Assembly (NCBI GenBank): GCA_037833965.1
Contig: AP031352.1
Span: 15,480,501 to 15,544,500, forward strand
Length of the DNA stretch: 64,000 nucleotides
Reading direction: 5' to 3'
Source of the DNA: Marchantia polymorpha subsp. ruderalis
Taxonomy: Eukaryota > Streptophyta > Marchantiopsida > Marchantiales > Marchantiaceae
The notes beneath the pieces are model-generated. The model worked only from the letters and a program-made list of their open reading frames with translations, made no database searches and was not told the origin of the DNA. Position 1 is the first letter of the stretch. Every line of letters starts with the position of its first letter. This document shows, piece after piece, positions 22,953 through 35,019 of this stretch. The translations under genes and the position numbers were made by a program.

Positions 22953-24000
22953 CCCAACTTCTCATCCAAGTTGATATCCGGCCAGGGGGAATTTCTACTT
23001 GACGACATTATCTGTTCTATAACACACGATCGATATGCCACATTACCAAAACCACAAGTCAGGAATTGATACCATCAAAAAATGTAGAGTATCGAATATG
23101 TATTCTTTCATGGTGGCAGTATAGTATACTGTATCAACATGGATATCTGCTTCAATCCGTGTTCATAACGTATACTGCTTGATGATTTGATTCGGTGTGC
23201 TCATTCTAGGAAATCAGGCTTTTGGTGCTTTGATCCAACATTTAGATACACTCTGAATAATAATTTTGTTTACAAGGAATGAGTGTAAGTGAAAAAAACA
23301 TATGAGTATGACGTGGCTAAACCAGTTCATGAAGATCAAAGTCCAGTACTGTACATGCAGACAGTACGAGAAACGACCTCCCAGTGATAGATGCAAATTT
23401 CTGAAACCGAGTCAATTGCAGTCTAGTTTTTAAAGACAAAACGGTTGTTTGACTTGGTCAACGCATCAACTATCGAACTCAAGAGCTTGAGCACAGTTTT
23501 TGGTTTTGTTTTTTCTATCTATTTTTGATATCGAGATTCATTTTTGTTCTTGAAATCTACTTTATTATAGTAGTAACTTACTGAGAAATTTTTTCCTATA
23601 ATTTTGTATCGACAAAGAGAACCTCAGTATCTAAAAACACCATAATCTAATAACGTAAGTTCGAACCTTCAATTTGAGAAAACTTCTTCTGTCTTTCAAA
23701 TCCAATACTCCTCCCATCCCTATAGACTTCGACATGCTTTCTAGATTTCACATGATCGGAGCTTTACAGTTTGATTATCTTCCACTTTGTGCATGTATGT
23801 ATACACATGAGACATGCGCAGAGATGGATAATAATTTTCCACCCCTTCTCGAAGAAAAGATAATATAGAATAAGTTGTGCATTGATTCGTGTGACAATCC
23901 ACGCGCCACGACATCACAAAAATCAGTAGCAGAATGAATTGACAAATGAAACAGAATGTGAATAATGTCATATTTGGACTCAAAAGGAAAGTTTCGAATG
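22953..24000. other. Intergenic, no gene recognised
   Basis: Balanced to AT-rich DNA. The short open frames at 23674-23868 (plus) and 23741-24055 (minus) overlap each other and have no recognisable domain. Confidence 0.4.
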
Positions 24001-24376
24001 AATTCACTCGAATAGTTGCCTCAAGTGCAACATTCCACGCGACCACATAAACCATGTCAAATTGTAACTAAAGATATGAATACATATATAAATCAAGCTA
24101 GAAAATGAATGCAAGTTGGCGTCACGCAGCATGTCACTGCTAGACCTTGCTTGACCTCAATGCCAGCTGCTCCAGATTTTCTAATTGTCAAGGCTCGAAG
24201 TACCAAATTCACTCAAATATTTTCCTCAAATGCAACGCGATCACATAAACCATGTCAAATTATAGCTAAAGAAATATATATCTATAAATGAAGAATAGAA
24301 AAATATGCAAGTTGACGTCATACAGCATGTCACTACTGGACCCTGCTTGACCTCAATGCCAGCAGCTTCAGATTTT
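24001..24376 (+). repeat. Tandem duplication, two ~170-180 bp units
   Basis: Unit 1 (24001-24180) and unit 2 (24206-24376) share long blocks: AATTCACTCRAATA, ACATAAACCATGTCAAATT, TGCAAGTTGRCGTCA, and GACCYTGCTTGACCTCAATG near the ends. They are diverged by substitutions and small indels, so the duplication is not recent. No coding potential is seen. Confidence 0.8.
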
Positions 24377-25608
24377 GTCGTATGTACGTCTGTACATGCG
24401 GCACTTTGGTACTTCGAGTATTAACTCTCCACATTTCAACCCTTGACTTGGAGCTTGTACCGAACCAAGTCGGGAACGCTCGCCAAGTCGTACCAATCTG
24501 ATGCAGCTTCCGTTATAATGGCTGTGTTGATCATTCAACTTAGACATCTTCTTCAGTGCTGTCTCTTGGTCTGAGAACGTGAAACGTCCCAGATATCACA
24601 CTGCAATTTTCAAGAGATGATCGATCGGATCGCATCTGCACTCTGTCTAGCACCTAGCCAACTTCGCGTTCTTGTTAGCCTATCGTTCCCAGGATTAAGA
24701 TTTGAGGTAACGATTTTGATATTCACTCCTCGTGGACTTGTTACACATCGCCAATCTCCGTAAGTATGGTTATTAATTTGACCATTTGCGTTTTGCGGTC
24801 TTTACCCTTGACAGATAAAACTACAATTCATGACTTATAAAGCATACAGTCTTCGATTGGCTCTGCAATCGTGGTTGGGAGGGCGAAGTCATAGAAACGT
24901 GTCATACCACCTGATGAATGTGGAACGCTTCCTCACAAAAATGAACAATGCAATGAGGTTGTTTTTTTCCCAAACTGACATTGCTGGCATCCCCTGATCA
25001 GCTCCCGCACACTTTTTGCGAGTCATCTACTAGATGATTAATCCGATTTGTGTTTCATATATATGGAAAAGCATTCATAAGCTGGCAGGCTTTCGTAGTC
25101 GCAGCAACTCACAAGACTATGATAAGAGAAAATGTTCCTCTTCATTGAGAAAGTTTTTGGACACGTGAAAATTGTAGATATGTATTCGAGCTTATATGCA
25201 GCTCTCCACTACCTTAGCTTAGATGCACTGGACAAAATTATAAAGGAAATGCGTAGCTTAACAATCTTAACGCTCCCGTGACATGAATGCCAAGAATCCA
25301 TTACGAGTCCCAAAGCTGGACTTCGGCTTCGGAAAATCTGAACAGAAAAAAGCTCACCAGCCTTCAAGTCGACGAATCAGATCTACCCATCGCAAGGAAC
25401 GATGAGTATATATAGTACATAGTTTTCAACTTCCTGATGCGTCCCTGAAAATTTCACGAGTGTGTAAGATAAAGTTCTGATGAGACTTTGAACTCCAGAA
25501 CCTCTCGCAAGTCCTAGCACGGAGTCAGTGACGGATAAGAACCAGTTATGGCTCTGTGCACCGAGCGCTTAATATAAAAGCTGGGAGGGAAGAAATCATA
25601 GTCCAGTC
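24377..25608. other. Intergenic, no gene recognised
   Basis: No domain or spliced gene is recognised. A short palindrome, TCATCTA-C-TAGATGA, lies at about 25022-25037. The sequence near 25560-25600 includes AATATAAAAG, a TATA-like motif with no gene following it. Confidence 0.4.
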
Positions 25609-25643
25609 AAGCCACGTACAGAGAAGTTCTCTGTACGTGGCTT
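25609..25643. repeat. Perfect 16-bp hairpin with 3-nt loop
   Basis: The arms AAGCCACGTACAGAGA (25609-25624) and TCTCTGTACGTGGCTT (25628-25643) are exact reverse complements, separated only by AGT. The sequence is not part of any repeat family I can see in the window. Confidence 0.9.
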
Positions 25644-27147
25644 TACGATATTTCCACGTCTTTCTATCAGTGCATGAAAATTGTTAGGGAGGGAGAGAGG
25701 AAGGCAGCTGCCTCTCTCATCTAAGCAAAAAGATTTCGCACCTAAGGGCACCATAACGTGTTGAAGTGTTGAGCTATGAAACGAAGTTAAGTTGTCTACC
25801 TCAAAATTTTTAGACCTGAATGGTCTAGGTCTATTACACGTGAGGCGAGAAATTCTGAGACTGAGCAGAAAACGTTAACATCTGGGTGGTCTAAAAGTGA
25901 GGTTGGGAACTTTTCAAGGTGATTATAAGGGCAGGAGCTATTATCTTCTTGTGAAGTCTACACCCGAACCAAAACCAAGATGGGAGAGATATTACAGCAA
26001 CTGTACATTTCGATAAAGACATTGGAATATTAATAACTGCTTTACTGATGAAATTCTGATAGTTAACAAGCGAGACGCAAAAATCTCTTAAAAACCAAGG
26101 CGTTTATGACTCACCATTCCGAAACGGAATTGGGGATCTACGAATCAGACCGGCCAGTGACGAAGACAAGGAACAAGACTTCTTGGATTCCCCCCAGAGT
26201 ATCTTGGTCAGGAGATAGACATTTTGAAAGTTTGTCAGATGTCACAATCTCCGGAAGCTCAATCAGAGGTATATTTTACCGTCCAAAGAGCATGGAACCT
26301 GCACAGAGAGACCTCAAGAAAAGTGGTGGACCTCAAGACTGGACATACCTTTTGATGTCCAAAGGCCTCAAGACAAACAACAAGCACCTCCTGAACTTCT
26401 TCATGCTTCCTCCTTTTTGTCTTTTTTACTCCCTCGTTTATTGAAAAAGTCCGTCACTTTTTTTTGCCGGAAAGCTTGATTATCAGGCCCCAAGTGTTCG
26501 ATACCTGGACATCAGACCGAGTGCAAATCCTCAGTCAATCCTCTGTGAATAGATGAATCTGGATACCAACAGCAAGCAAACAAGCTAGACTTGAAACTCC
26601 CCCATAACTCTGTGAGAGCGTGCTGACGGCCAGCAGAGCAGTCTGCATGTGCAAATTAGAATTAAAACTAGGTGAGAAGTTTTAATAAAAATCTCACAAT
26701 GGAACTTCTCTCTATGCTTGAAACCGAATCAACAGACCCAAAGTGGTCAGTGATCAATGGTCTTCAGGTTACACTAACAAGTACAATTTTGAAACCTTGC
26801 TTGAGAATATGCTTCAAACGACTAAACAGTCGTTGGATCTGGTTAGCGAGAACGACATTGTCTAATAAAGGATACTCTTTTAACACAGCAAGAACACAGG
26901 ACAAAGATCACAACGCAAATTGAAGATACTGAAATAGTTAGATGACCTCATGATTAGACTAAACTAAAGACAAATCATTGGGAAAAAGGCTGCTACGGAA
27001 GCTAAGAGTTCAATAAAAAAAGGATGCAGCGAATGTGACCAGTTCTGCAAGAATTCTCGTTGTAGTTGGTCAGTATTTCACTGTAAATAGACATGTCAAA
27101 AATACAACCTCTTGCTCCAGCACAACATCCACTTAACGATCTAGAAC
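25644..27147. other. Intergenic between the hairpin and the MDP-1 gene
   Basis: No gene is recognised. The open frames at 26106-26444 and 26672-26923 (plus) show no known domain or exon structure. The right end should include the 3' untranslated region of the MDP-1 gene. Confidence 0.4.
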
Positions 27148-29036
27148 TTACTGTGGATCAGAATTTGTACCAGCAAAACCCTGAAGGCCCGTCTTTAAGG
27201 CATCAAGATTGACACCACTGGAAACGTGCACACAAGTAACCCCCATATTTCTCACCTGCACATTACACGACAAGCTTCAAAGTTCAAAGAACACTCGCAA
27301 TCTCTAAACCCTAAACCCTCACACGCCCTATCCACTCATTGCAAACAAGTAAGTACATTTACCCATGGAACTATATTGACAAAATACAGCACAACTGAAG
27401 TACGTTGTTCTGTGGAGGATCTTCAGTCGTACTCCCCAAACAACATTTGATACCTGCATGAGTAATCTCACCAATCTGATCCAACGATTACACAAACATA
27501 TTATCATAGCATGAATTTACAGGGGGAGACCGTACAGCTTGTATATTGCGGTGTTCATCATCAAAGAAGAGGATGGAATTATAAGGTACGCCTGTCTTTT
27601 GATGAATCTTTCGAAAATGGTCCGTTTTGTGAGTCCAGCTGCTGTAAATTTCCTGCACCATAACTTACACGAAAAATAACTTCGGTGAGTGGATTTGGTT
27701 TTTGCACCATAAGACGTAAGCAGTCATAAGTATACAGAGTCGAAGGAAATACTGCTAAACCAATCAGTCTGCATATCCGTACACAAGTCTTTTGGCACTG
27801 TGCCATCCGAGGAAGGAATTCGCAAAATCGTGTGATAGCTGAAATACAGTTCCTACATCTCGTGGCAAACTGTGTCTGGACAATGCAATATCCAAAGCAA
27901 CAAACTCCTGTCTAAGAAAGTTCCATAGTTCACCTTACCATGACAGGAAAATTAGAAAGTATATCCTGTTTTGAAAGAAATGTCCGTGCAATATCGGCAG
28001 TGGGTGATCGTGATGCAATAGCCATTGAAATGCCTTTCGATTTCAGCGCCTGGATTATCCCTTTTGCCTGTGGATAAAGCACCGGATTGTCGTTCTTGGA
28101 GAGGCATTCACTAGAAACAGACAAAACCAAGGACGGAGCCAATTCAGTCCATAGTGGCAAAAATTATAAAAGAATTTAACAAGGTTTAAGAGGGACACAT
28201 CATCCTCGTTCGTCCAGCAAATGTCATAAATGTCAGACTTCAACTCGCTCCCGACGACGCTCTTTTCAAGCGCCAACGAAATCCCCGTGCCTCGTAAATC
28301 TGTACCTTGAAGCTACCGGTCTCGCTAGTCCATCCAAAGATAGCTCATTCATGTAGGAGTAACTGCCTAACATTACATTCTATAAAGTTGGCTCCTCGAC
28401 CTTCTCAGAGCTGCCACAGCAGTACCCATAGATCCTACGCCAATGACTGCAAAACTCGCATCCCAGGCCAAGAGCCAGAATCAGCCGATGGATGGTAAAA
28501 ATCCTCCGAATTTTACAAACTGAACCGGCCATCCCCTATCCTACACTATGAACTCACATGCAATTGAACAGCAGCAACTACTGCCATGCAAGAACAAACC
28601 GCCACTTCCAGTCATCTGAAAAAAATCATGCACTACTGCAATTGAATCTAAAATGTGGAGAACAAGCATCGTTCCCGCCAATTACTACAAGGTATCAGAG
28701 TCCTCCATGCCCATCTGAAAAGGCTCATCACATCTCGAAGCGTTCGTGGCTGAATGTCCAGCCCCCTCCCCTGGCCTGCCCTTCCATCCCCTATAGAAGC
28801 ATGTTAATTCACACCCACTTGCCCCGTTTCAACTTCTCCCGACGGCTCCACACCACACCGAGTCTGGAGCTGAAGAGGAAGCGAGAAGTACAAGGATCCA
28901 GTGGAGAAAAGCGAGCACAACGACTGAAATCGTACCAGAAGAAAGGCCACAGAGTGTAATCGAGATCGAACACGACGAGTGCGGGCAGTTGAGAGGCGGC
29001 GTTCAAGAGGCGCAAGGCCTCCGATTCCACATTCAT
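27148..29036 (-). CDS. MDP1: Magnesium-dependent phosphatase 1 (MDP-1), HAD superfamily, four exons
   Basis: Exons on the minus strand are 28936-29036, 27939-28110, 27536-27652 and 27148-27255, giving 498 nt and 165 residues with consistent phases and GT-AG introns. HAD motif I is F-D-L-D-Y-T-L-W with nucleophile D24 and general acid D26. It is followed by P-F-F-C-E-C, typical of plant MDP-1. Motif II is A-S-R-S-P with S67. K100 in S-S-W-T-H-K-T-D-H-F is the likely motif III lysine, and F-F-D-D-E-H-R-N-I with D122/D123 is motif IV. The C-terminus, M-G-V-T-C-V...G-V-N-L-D-A-L, also fits the family. Members are Mg2+-dependent phosphatases acting on small phosphorylated or glycated substrates, probably cytosolic. 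All catalytic residues are present and the gene looks intact. Intron 1 is long (825 bp). Its 5' end is duplicated at 42420-43390. Confidence 0.95.
27304..27319. promoter_or_regulatory. Telo-box-like motif in MDP-1 intron 3
   Basis: CTAAACCCTAAACCCT contains two adjacent AAACCCT units, the plant telomere or telo-box motif. It lies inside intron 3 (27256-27535). Telo-boxes usually sit near the promoters of housekeeping genes, so an intronic copy may be chance or a repair scar. Confidence 0.4.
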
Positions 29037-29215
29037 GTCGTCCAGGAAAGTGGGCAAATACGCCGTCTCCGACTGTCCTAGGCCACCTGGACTCCCCTCT
29101 GTTCAATAAGCCTGAGCACGCCCGATGGACCTTTCACCGAAGCGCTCTCGAGAATGAATGCACCTCGTGATACGATCGACGAATGAGGCCGATCGGGCAA
29201 TCAGAATCTTTCGTC
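28335..29215 (-). repeat. Inverted segmental duplication, MDP-1 side
   Basis: The promoter-proximal ~180 bp, exon 1 and about 600 bp of intron 1 of MDP-1 align in order with the plus strand at 42420-43390. Shared landmarks on the coding strand include CACGAGGTGC, GAGGACAGTCGGAG or its AGGACAGTCGGAG core, ACTTTCC-GG-CGACATGAATG, the GGTACGA donor, GATTCAATTGCAGT and TAGGATCTAT. This copy is the parent, since it is joined to the other three exons. Confidence 0.88.
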
Positions 29216-30932
29216 CCTGACTCTGTGCCAGAGGATCCAAACTGCCACAAAGAATTCGACGGTGGCTTTTGAGCTTTCCGGAATCTAGTTCCGTGACTGA
29301 TTTCAGGGCCGAGTACCCGAACCAATAGAGTCCAGTCCGTGTTGCACAAGTGGCGGACACGGGTGCAAGCCTAAATGTAAACGAGCAATTCCACCGGCAT
29401 TAGTCTCATCCCGGCGAAATTGTCCAGACCGCCTGAGCAGCGCGTGGACGGTGGAAGGGCCAAGTTGTGCCCCGGACTCGACCAAGGGACGACGGAAGAA
29501 TGTCACGGAGTTCGTACTGGTCGGAACGGTTCCTCGGATGGATGGCAGGGCTTCTCCGTCCGTACGACCGTCAACGGGTTCTGTGCTCACCGCAAAGTCA
29601 GCAGCAGGGCTCGAAACGAAGACCGGCCAAATCTATGGCTTCTTACAACAACAGTTCTGTGTCGTGGATAAGCGAGCATCTGAGCGCGATACATGCCCGC
29701 TGACGCAGCTCAGAGCTCAAGTGATCGAAGGCCCCGAATCGCATGCTCGGGGTTATCTTTCGAGCACTATGTGTGCATCATAAGCTTGCGTGCGATCCAG
29801 ACGGTCAGCCGCTTTCGTAGGTATAATTGACAAAAGTCTCTCGCGAATTTCGACGCCTTAAGAAGCACATTGCTGTGATCTTGCCATAGGGAGACTCTGC
29901 GATGCACGCGGAAGCGATTGACTTTTCGGGTCAAAAGGCTTTTCCAAGTGAGCCCCCACTCATAATACAAATCCATGGAAGACCCCAACAAGTCTGCAGG
30001 CTAGAACAAATGACCCCGACCTAATGCTTGTTAGCCTAGGGCGTACTATCACGGTCGTGACGGTCTTTCCTTTGTCACCTTCGCGTGAAGAGTTCAACCG
30101 TCGAGCTTCCACCCTCTGGTATTTAAATTCGACACATGGTTAGACTATGTGAGACTCGTGTCGAAGAACACATTACCCGCCGCAATATCAACAGCAAGCG
30201 CACAGGCGCTCCGTCACTCACACAGCTCAGGACCAGAAACATAAAGAATCATGGCAGAGTGAAATTGCCCGTCGCTGCCTTGTCTGTCGCTCATACCATC
30301 TCATCTCAAATCCATCCCAATTTCTTCAAATCCTACCAACTTTGCATCAAGTTGCAACCACTAAAGCGATGCTGCTCAATATGAAATATTGTGTTTCTAT
30401 GTCTCCACTCCTTCAAACGGTTGTTTTCGAAAGCATGAGACTTTTCAAATCAGTTCAATTCACGCATTTGATTACGAAGACTTGTCTTATCTCCACAGCT
30501 CTACATGCGCAGGAGGTGGCTTTGAGAAATATGAATATCTAGATAGTCAAATTGATGTCTCTTGATAAATGTTCTATGGTCTGATTTCTTATGGTATCGC
30601 AATCTGGTGTGGAAAGGTGTTTGACAATATACTAATCAATCAAATCCTCTATCTCGATTGATTGAAACGCTTATAGCTTTTGAAGGCTCTGTCTTTAGGG
30701 GAGCATGAGATCTACATTCTATAACAGCTTTAAAATAATAGTAACCAAATTTTTATACTATACGCATGAATTTGTTGCATCAACGAGAAAAGTAGCTTTG
30801 GTATATAGCTTCTGGGGGAGTTCATCTCTACTTGCTGAGTGCTTCCAACCGTCGAAGTGTCACCTCCTCAGCTGTCAACTACACCTCAACTTTTCTTAGT
30901 CCACTTCGACTTGACAGGCGACAGTACAAAGG
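29216..30932. other. GC-rich then AT-rich upstream region of MDP-1
   Basis: Positions 29216-29780 are GC-rich, with several overlapping open frames on both strands (29303-29590 minus, 29451-29783 plus). None has a recognisable domain, and overlap of this sort is expected in GC-rich DNA. From 30100 the sequence becomes AT-rich with nothing I recognise. Regulatory sequence for MDP-1 should lie in the left part. Confidence 0.45.
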
Positions 30933-31135
30933 TGTAGTCTTATGACCATGCAAGGATCATACTACACATCTTGGGAATTTGTTGGACTCCAAAATCAGTT
31001 GGAATTCTTTGCATCTTCGTTCTATAATTTTGATCAACAAAAACATGCAAGCATTGCACTGTGAAGGTTTATCATGAGGTCTCTCTACACTGCTTTTGAA
31101 CAGGTTGTGATATTTTGTAAGGAGTGATGACTCCA
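30933..31135 (+). repeat. TRIM-like direct repeat, left copy
   Basis: This 203-bp unit begins TGTAGTCTTATGACCATGCA and ends GATGACTCCA. It is repeated at 31647-31848 at roughly 85% identity. TG...CA ends and near-inverted tips (TGTAGTC/TGGAGTC) are LTR-like. About 510 bp of unrelated sequence lies between the copies, as in a small TRIM retroelement. I see no clear primer site or target duplication, so the class is uncertain. Confidence 0.6.
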
Positions 31136-31646
31136 TTCTCAACTGGACGTGACTTGCCTCTGGATAGTCTAACCTATTGTTTTCACAGTTTCCAATAACA
31201 AAAGTGATGAGTAAGGAGTACAAGGCTACCGAGGTGCCCGTGTTCTAAATGATTTGATCTTCTGCTATTCACTATTGGGTTTTTGATGCGCAAGGATTTG
31301 TTTAACAAGTCATCTGCTTAAACGATGATCGAGCAGAAAGAACAATGCGTCCATCGGATTACTTTGCATTCAAAATCTTGATGCAGGAAATGACATATAC
31401 AAGAGTATTTGCTCTGTGAGGTACTCTTATGACAGTCTACTTACCGTACGTGTGAGAGAACTGGTCTTACTGCATGCAATGAAATTTTGCATATAGCAAT
31501 AGCGTAAGACCGTAAGTAAATTTCATAATGAATTAGCCCCACTTTCCTACCTGTATGTTCACAATCCTTGCTTCACTGTCAACTAGTTATGTCATGCTGT
31601 AAAGGAAGCTCTAATTATATTATACTGAATCTTAGTAGGACTGAGT

Positions 31647-31848
31647 TGTAGTCTTATGACCATGCAAGGATCCGACTACACATCTTGAAAATTCGTTGGA
31701 CTCCAAAATCAATCAAACTTCTCTGCATCTTTGTTCTACTATTTTGATCAACAACAACATGCAAGCATTGCATTGCGAAGATTTATTTTGCAATCTCTCT
31801 ACCTGCTTTTGAATAGATTGTGATATTTTGTAAGGAGGGATGACTCCA
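31647..31848 (+). repeat. TRIM-like direct repeat, right copy
   Basis: This 202-bp partner of 30933-31135 is in the same orientation, with the same TG...CA ends. The flanks do not match (AAAGG before the left copy, GTGGC after the right one), so either the target duplication has decayed or these are two separate insertions. Confidence 0.6.
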
Positions 31849-34800
31849 GTGGCTTAAGATACATGATGACAGTCAGACTAGAATTTCAGTAGATTTGGCA
31901 TGTCGTCTGATCATCACACACATCACGAACTATGAAATATTCAACGTGAAAATTCCAACAAAAAGATGAGAAAGATTGCACAAACATGGTGAGGCTGCTC
32001 CATATGTCTGGTGCATTCATAGCTGAAGATGGTATTCAGAGACTCAGAGTAAGATATATACAAGTAAAAAGCTTTGTGATAACATAATAGCTATTGAAAC
32101 ATGCAAAAACTGAAATTCAAAAGGCTTAGAAGTTGCAACGGATCACTATCATTGACGAGTTCTTGAAGGTAATAATATGTGTCAAGATGAAGAAATCTTC
32201 ATAAAAATGAAAAGTACAAACTTCTAGACATAGAAAAAATAGCAAAGTAAAGTTTTAACACCTCTTGAAATGTCTCCACAACGCCTCTTGAAATGTCTTG
32301 GATAATTGTTGAAATCTTCAAAATAGAAACATGATAAAGATTCCTCATCTTGTAAATACTGGTTGATTGTACAGAAATACAACTTCCTTCACATATGATC
32401 TAGGCATATGATTTCATTGGAAACACAAATGGACCTGCATGACATCCATTTCATCAAAACACCACAAAATTGTGAACTATGGAGAGAGAATAATATGTGA
32501 CAAGATGAAAAAAATCTTTATAAAATTCAAAAGTACAAACTTCTAGACATAAAAAAACAGCAAAGTAAAGTTTTTGAACTTCTCGGCTGATAACTTTGCT
32601 TTCTCACTTGTCAGATACATATTGGGTAGTCTTCGGCAATGATCAATCTCTAAAACCAAGCAAAACTAGCAAAAATGAATGAAACTTACCTCTTAATTAT
32701 CAATCAATTCATTTTATGAAATCATAATTTATATTAATCATTTTTGTGCTAGCTTGAAAGCTCTCTACCTAGACGTTTTGGCGTGAAAAATCTAGTCGCA
32801 AACAAAGAGATTGTATTCAATTCAGTTTGTGGTTTTTTATTCTTACGTATTTCACTCAAATGAATGCTACATGTTAACAATTCTCATCTAATTGTTTTTT
32901 TCTTCCAAACTTCTAGCATAGCATCATGAAGAACTTTGTCATCATTAATGACAGCTCAAATTTGTAATAAATTCTAGCAGAGCTTGACTATCATTAATAA
33001 CATTTGGATAATTAATACTATCACCGTTAACATCTTGAAGAGTTAAGTCCAAGGACTGTAAGTTTTCACAAGTGATAACATATTCATGACAATAAAAATA
33101 AGAACAAATTGAAAGACATAACTAATACATACATCTGATTATACTATAAACAATCCAATTCAATGCATCTTAAAGTCACTTACCAAAAAATCTCTTGTAT
33201 GTTTAAGATGAAGTTTTTTCTTTAGATAGTTTTTCACAATTGAATTGCTTTTCTTTGCATCATGATACATGTCAACAATTCACGGCCTTTTTTTCAATGT
33301 TATGCCATTTGGCCTAATAAACATTGACAAGAATTTGACTTTTGTTATTGCGACCACTATTGTTTTTACTTGACATTGCTTCTAAACTCTCAAGTCATGC
33401 AATGACTATTTCATCACAGCTAATGTGTTATGTACTATTCACTATGCTATCACTTTTTGATGTCATTTTTTTCTATTTGCATTCACGCTTCTCTTGATTT
33501 TTCAACACAAATGTTTCTCGCATTAAAACCTTGATTCTAGGAAGAACTTCATTTTTTGCAATTTTTCCGTGACACCTCTTGCTTTTATCATTACAATGAT
33601 TTCTGCAATACAAATGTAAAATTCAAGTTAATTTTAATATATACATATGAAATAAAAATTGCACAATGATAACATATACATCAAAAAATCCAAACTTTAA
33701 AAACATTCAAACAAAATACACTTACCTTTGTCTGTGAGATATAACTGCAGTATCAAGTTCAGATTTTTAATATGTAACAATAAAGTACAAACATATACTC
33801 TTTTCAAATGATCATTGAAGTTTATTTTTCTTGATTGCGGGTCTACTACTGTCACCTATAGGTGTACTTATTAGGTATTGTGTTTAAATTCCAAGAAGTA
33901 TGATTAAATGATTCAACTACACACGAGTAAGTTACCCTTTTGATCTAATCAGTCTTCTAACCTAGTTTATCATTGGTTCGTCTTTTTTGAAAAGATTGTC
34001 TCAAATTTTATATTATTTTTGCCTTCATCATCTACAAAATCTTCTACCCTCTCACTTGGAATACGAGCTATCTTCACAAGAAAATGACTCATTTCCTAAA
34101 TACATTGCAAATCATTTGCATGTAATATGCTCGTAGATAGTGATTGAAAAGAAAATCTATTGTCCATTTTGAAACAAGTATAACTTTTTTGTTGAAAAAA
34201 GAGAAGTAAGATCAAATTCTGATTGAATAAACATGACAAAGGTTGTTACCTCTACAAACAAATTTATAAAAGATGCTACAATTTTTGAACAACAATCCTA
34301 GCTCCGTGCTCAAACAGAATTGGCCGCAAAGGTAAAAAAATAAAGTACATTATAATCACATACTCTAATGTTCAATATCCGCAATGATGTACAGCCAAAC
34401 TCAGGAATGGCATGAAGTGTATGAAATTCAAGTTTAGGAATCAAATGTGTCTTTGCCCCATAATTTTTTATATTACTGTGTGTCACATGGTCTCCACTAG
34501 TCATCAATCTCTATACCGGGTGTTGAATTGGCCAAAAATCTCTCCTTTCCTCAAGCTCCTAGCTGCGTTGAGCTAGATCCATTTCTAGGACCTAACAAAA
34601 AATTATCTCCAAAACAAACAATTCACAATCAGGATATTTTGAACTTCATCAAATTGACCAAGAAGAAATAAAAAAAGTATGAGTATAAGACAACAACTTG
34701 CAAATTTTAGTACTCCTCTTTTAATAAACCAATTCTTGAATATGCACAAAGCCATCAATTGGAACAGACATACAAGACAGATTTGACTCGTATAAATCTT

Positions 34801-35019
34801 GCAAATCCACGTTCTTTTATCGTTGACACACAGTGCTACTCAAATTTGTATGTGGCTTTTTTTCTCTGTCTCATGTCCGATCTTCATCAAATAAAAGGTT
34901 CCAAGCTAACTTGTTCTTCTATTGCAAGTCAGAAGATGCGTTCCAAGAAACGTAGAATGAAAAGTTTAGACAACCTCATCAATTATGCAAAACGCAAACA
35001 ACAAGTGACAGTGACATAA
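31849..35019. other. AT-rich, gene-poor, with a small direct repeat
   Basis: No gene is recognised. A direct repeat of about 95 bp occurs at 32169-32265 and 32485-32575 (both with AATAATATGTGNCAAGATGA and TACAAACTTCTAGACATA). A shorter one, CCTCTTGAAATGTCT, occurs twice at 32260-32300. The minus strand around 33200-33600 gives scattered lysine-rich translations resembling a decayed transposase, but no domain is nameable. An 86-codon frame at 34759-35019 (plus) is unrecognised. Confidence 0.45.

Noticed and set aside
29303-29783. Overlapping open frames on both strands upstream of MDP-1
   Set aside because: Several frames are open at once on both strands, as expected from GC content. No domain or splice context supports any of them.
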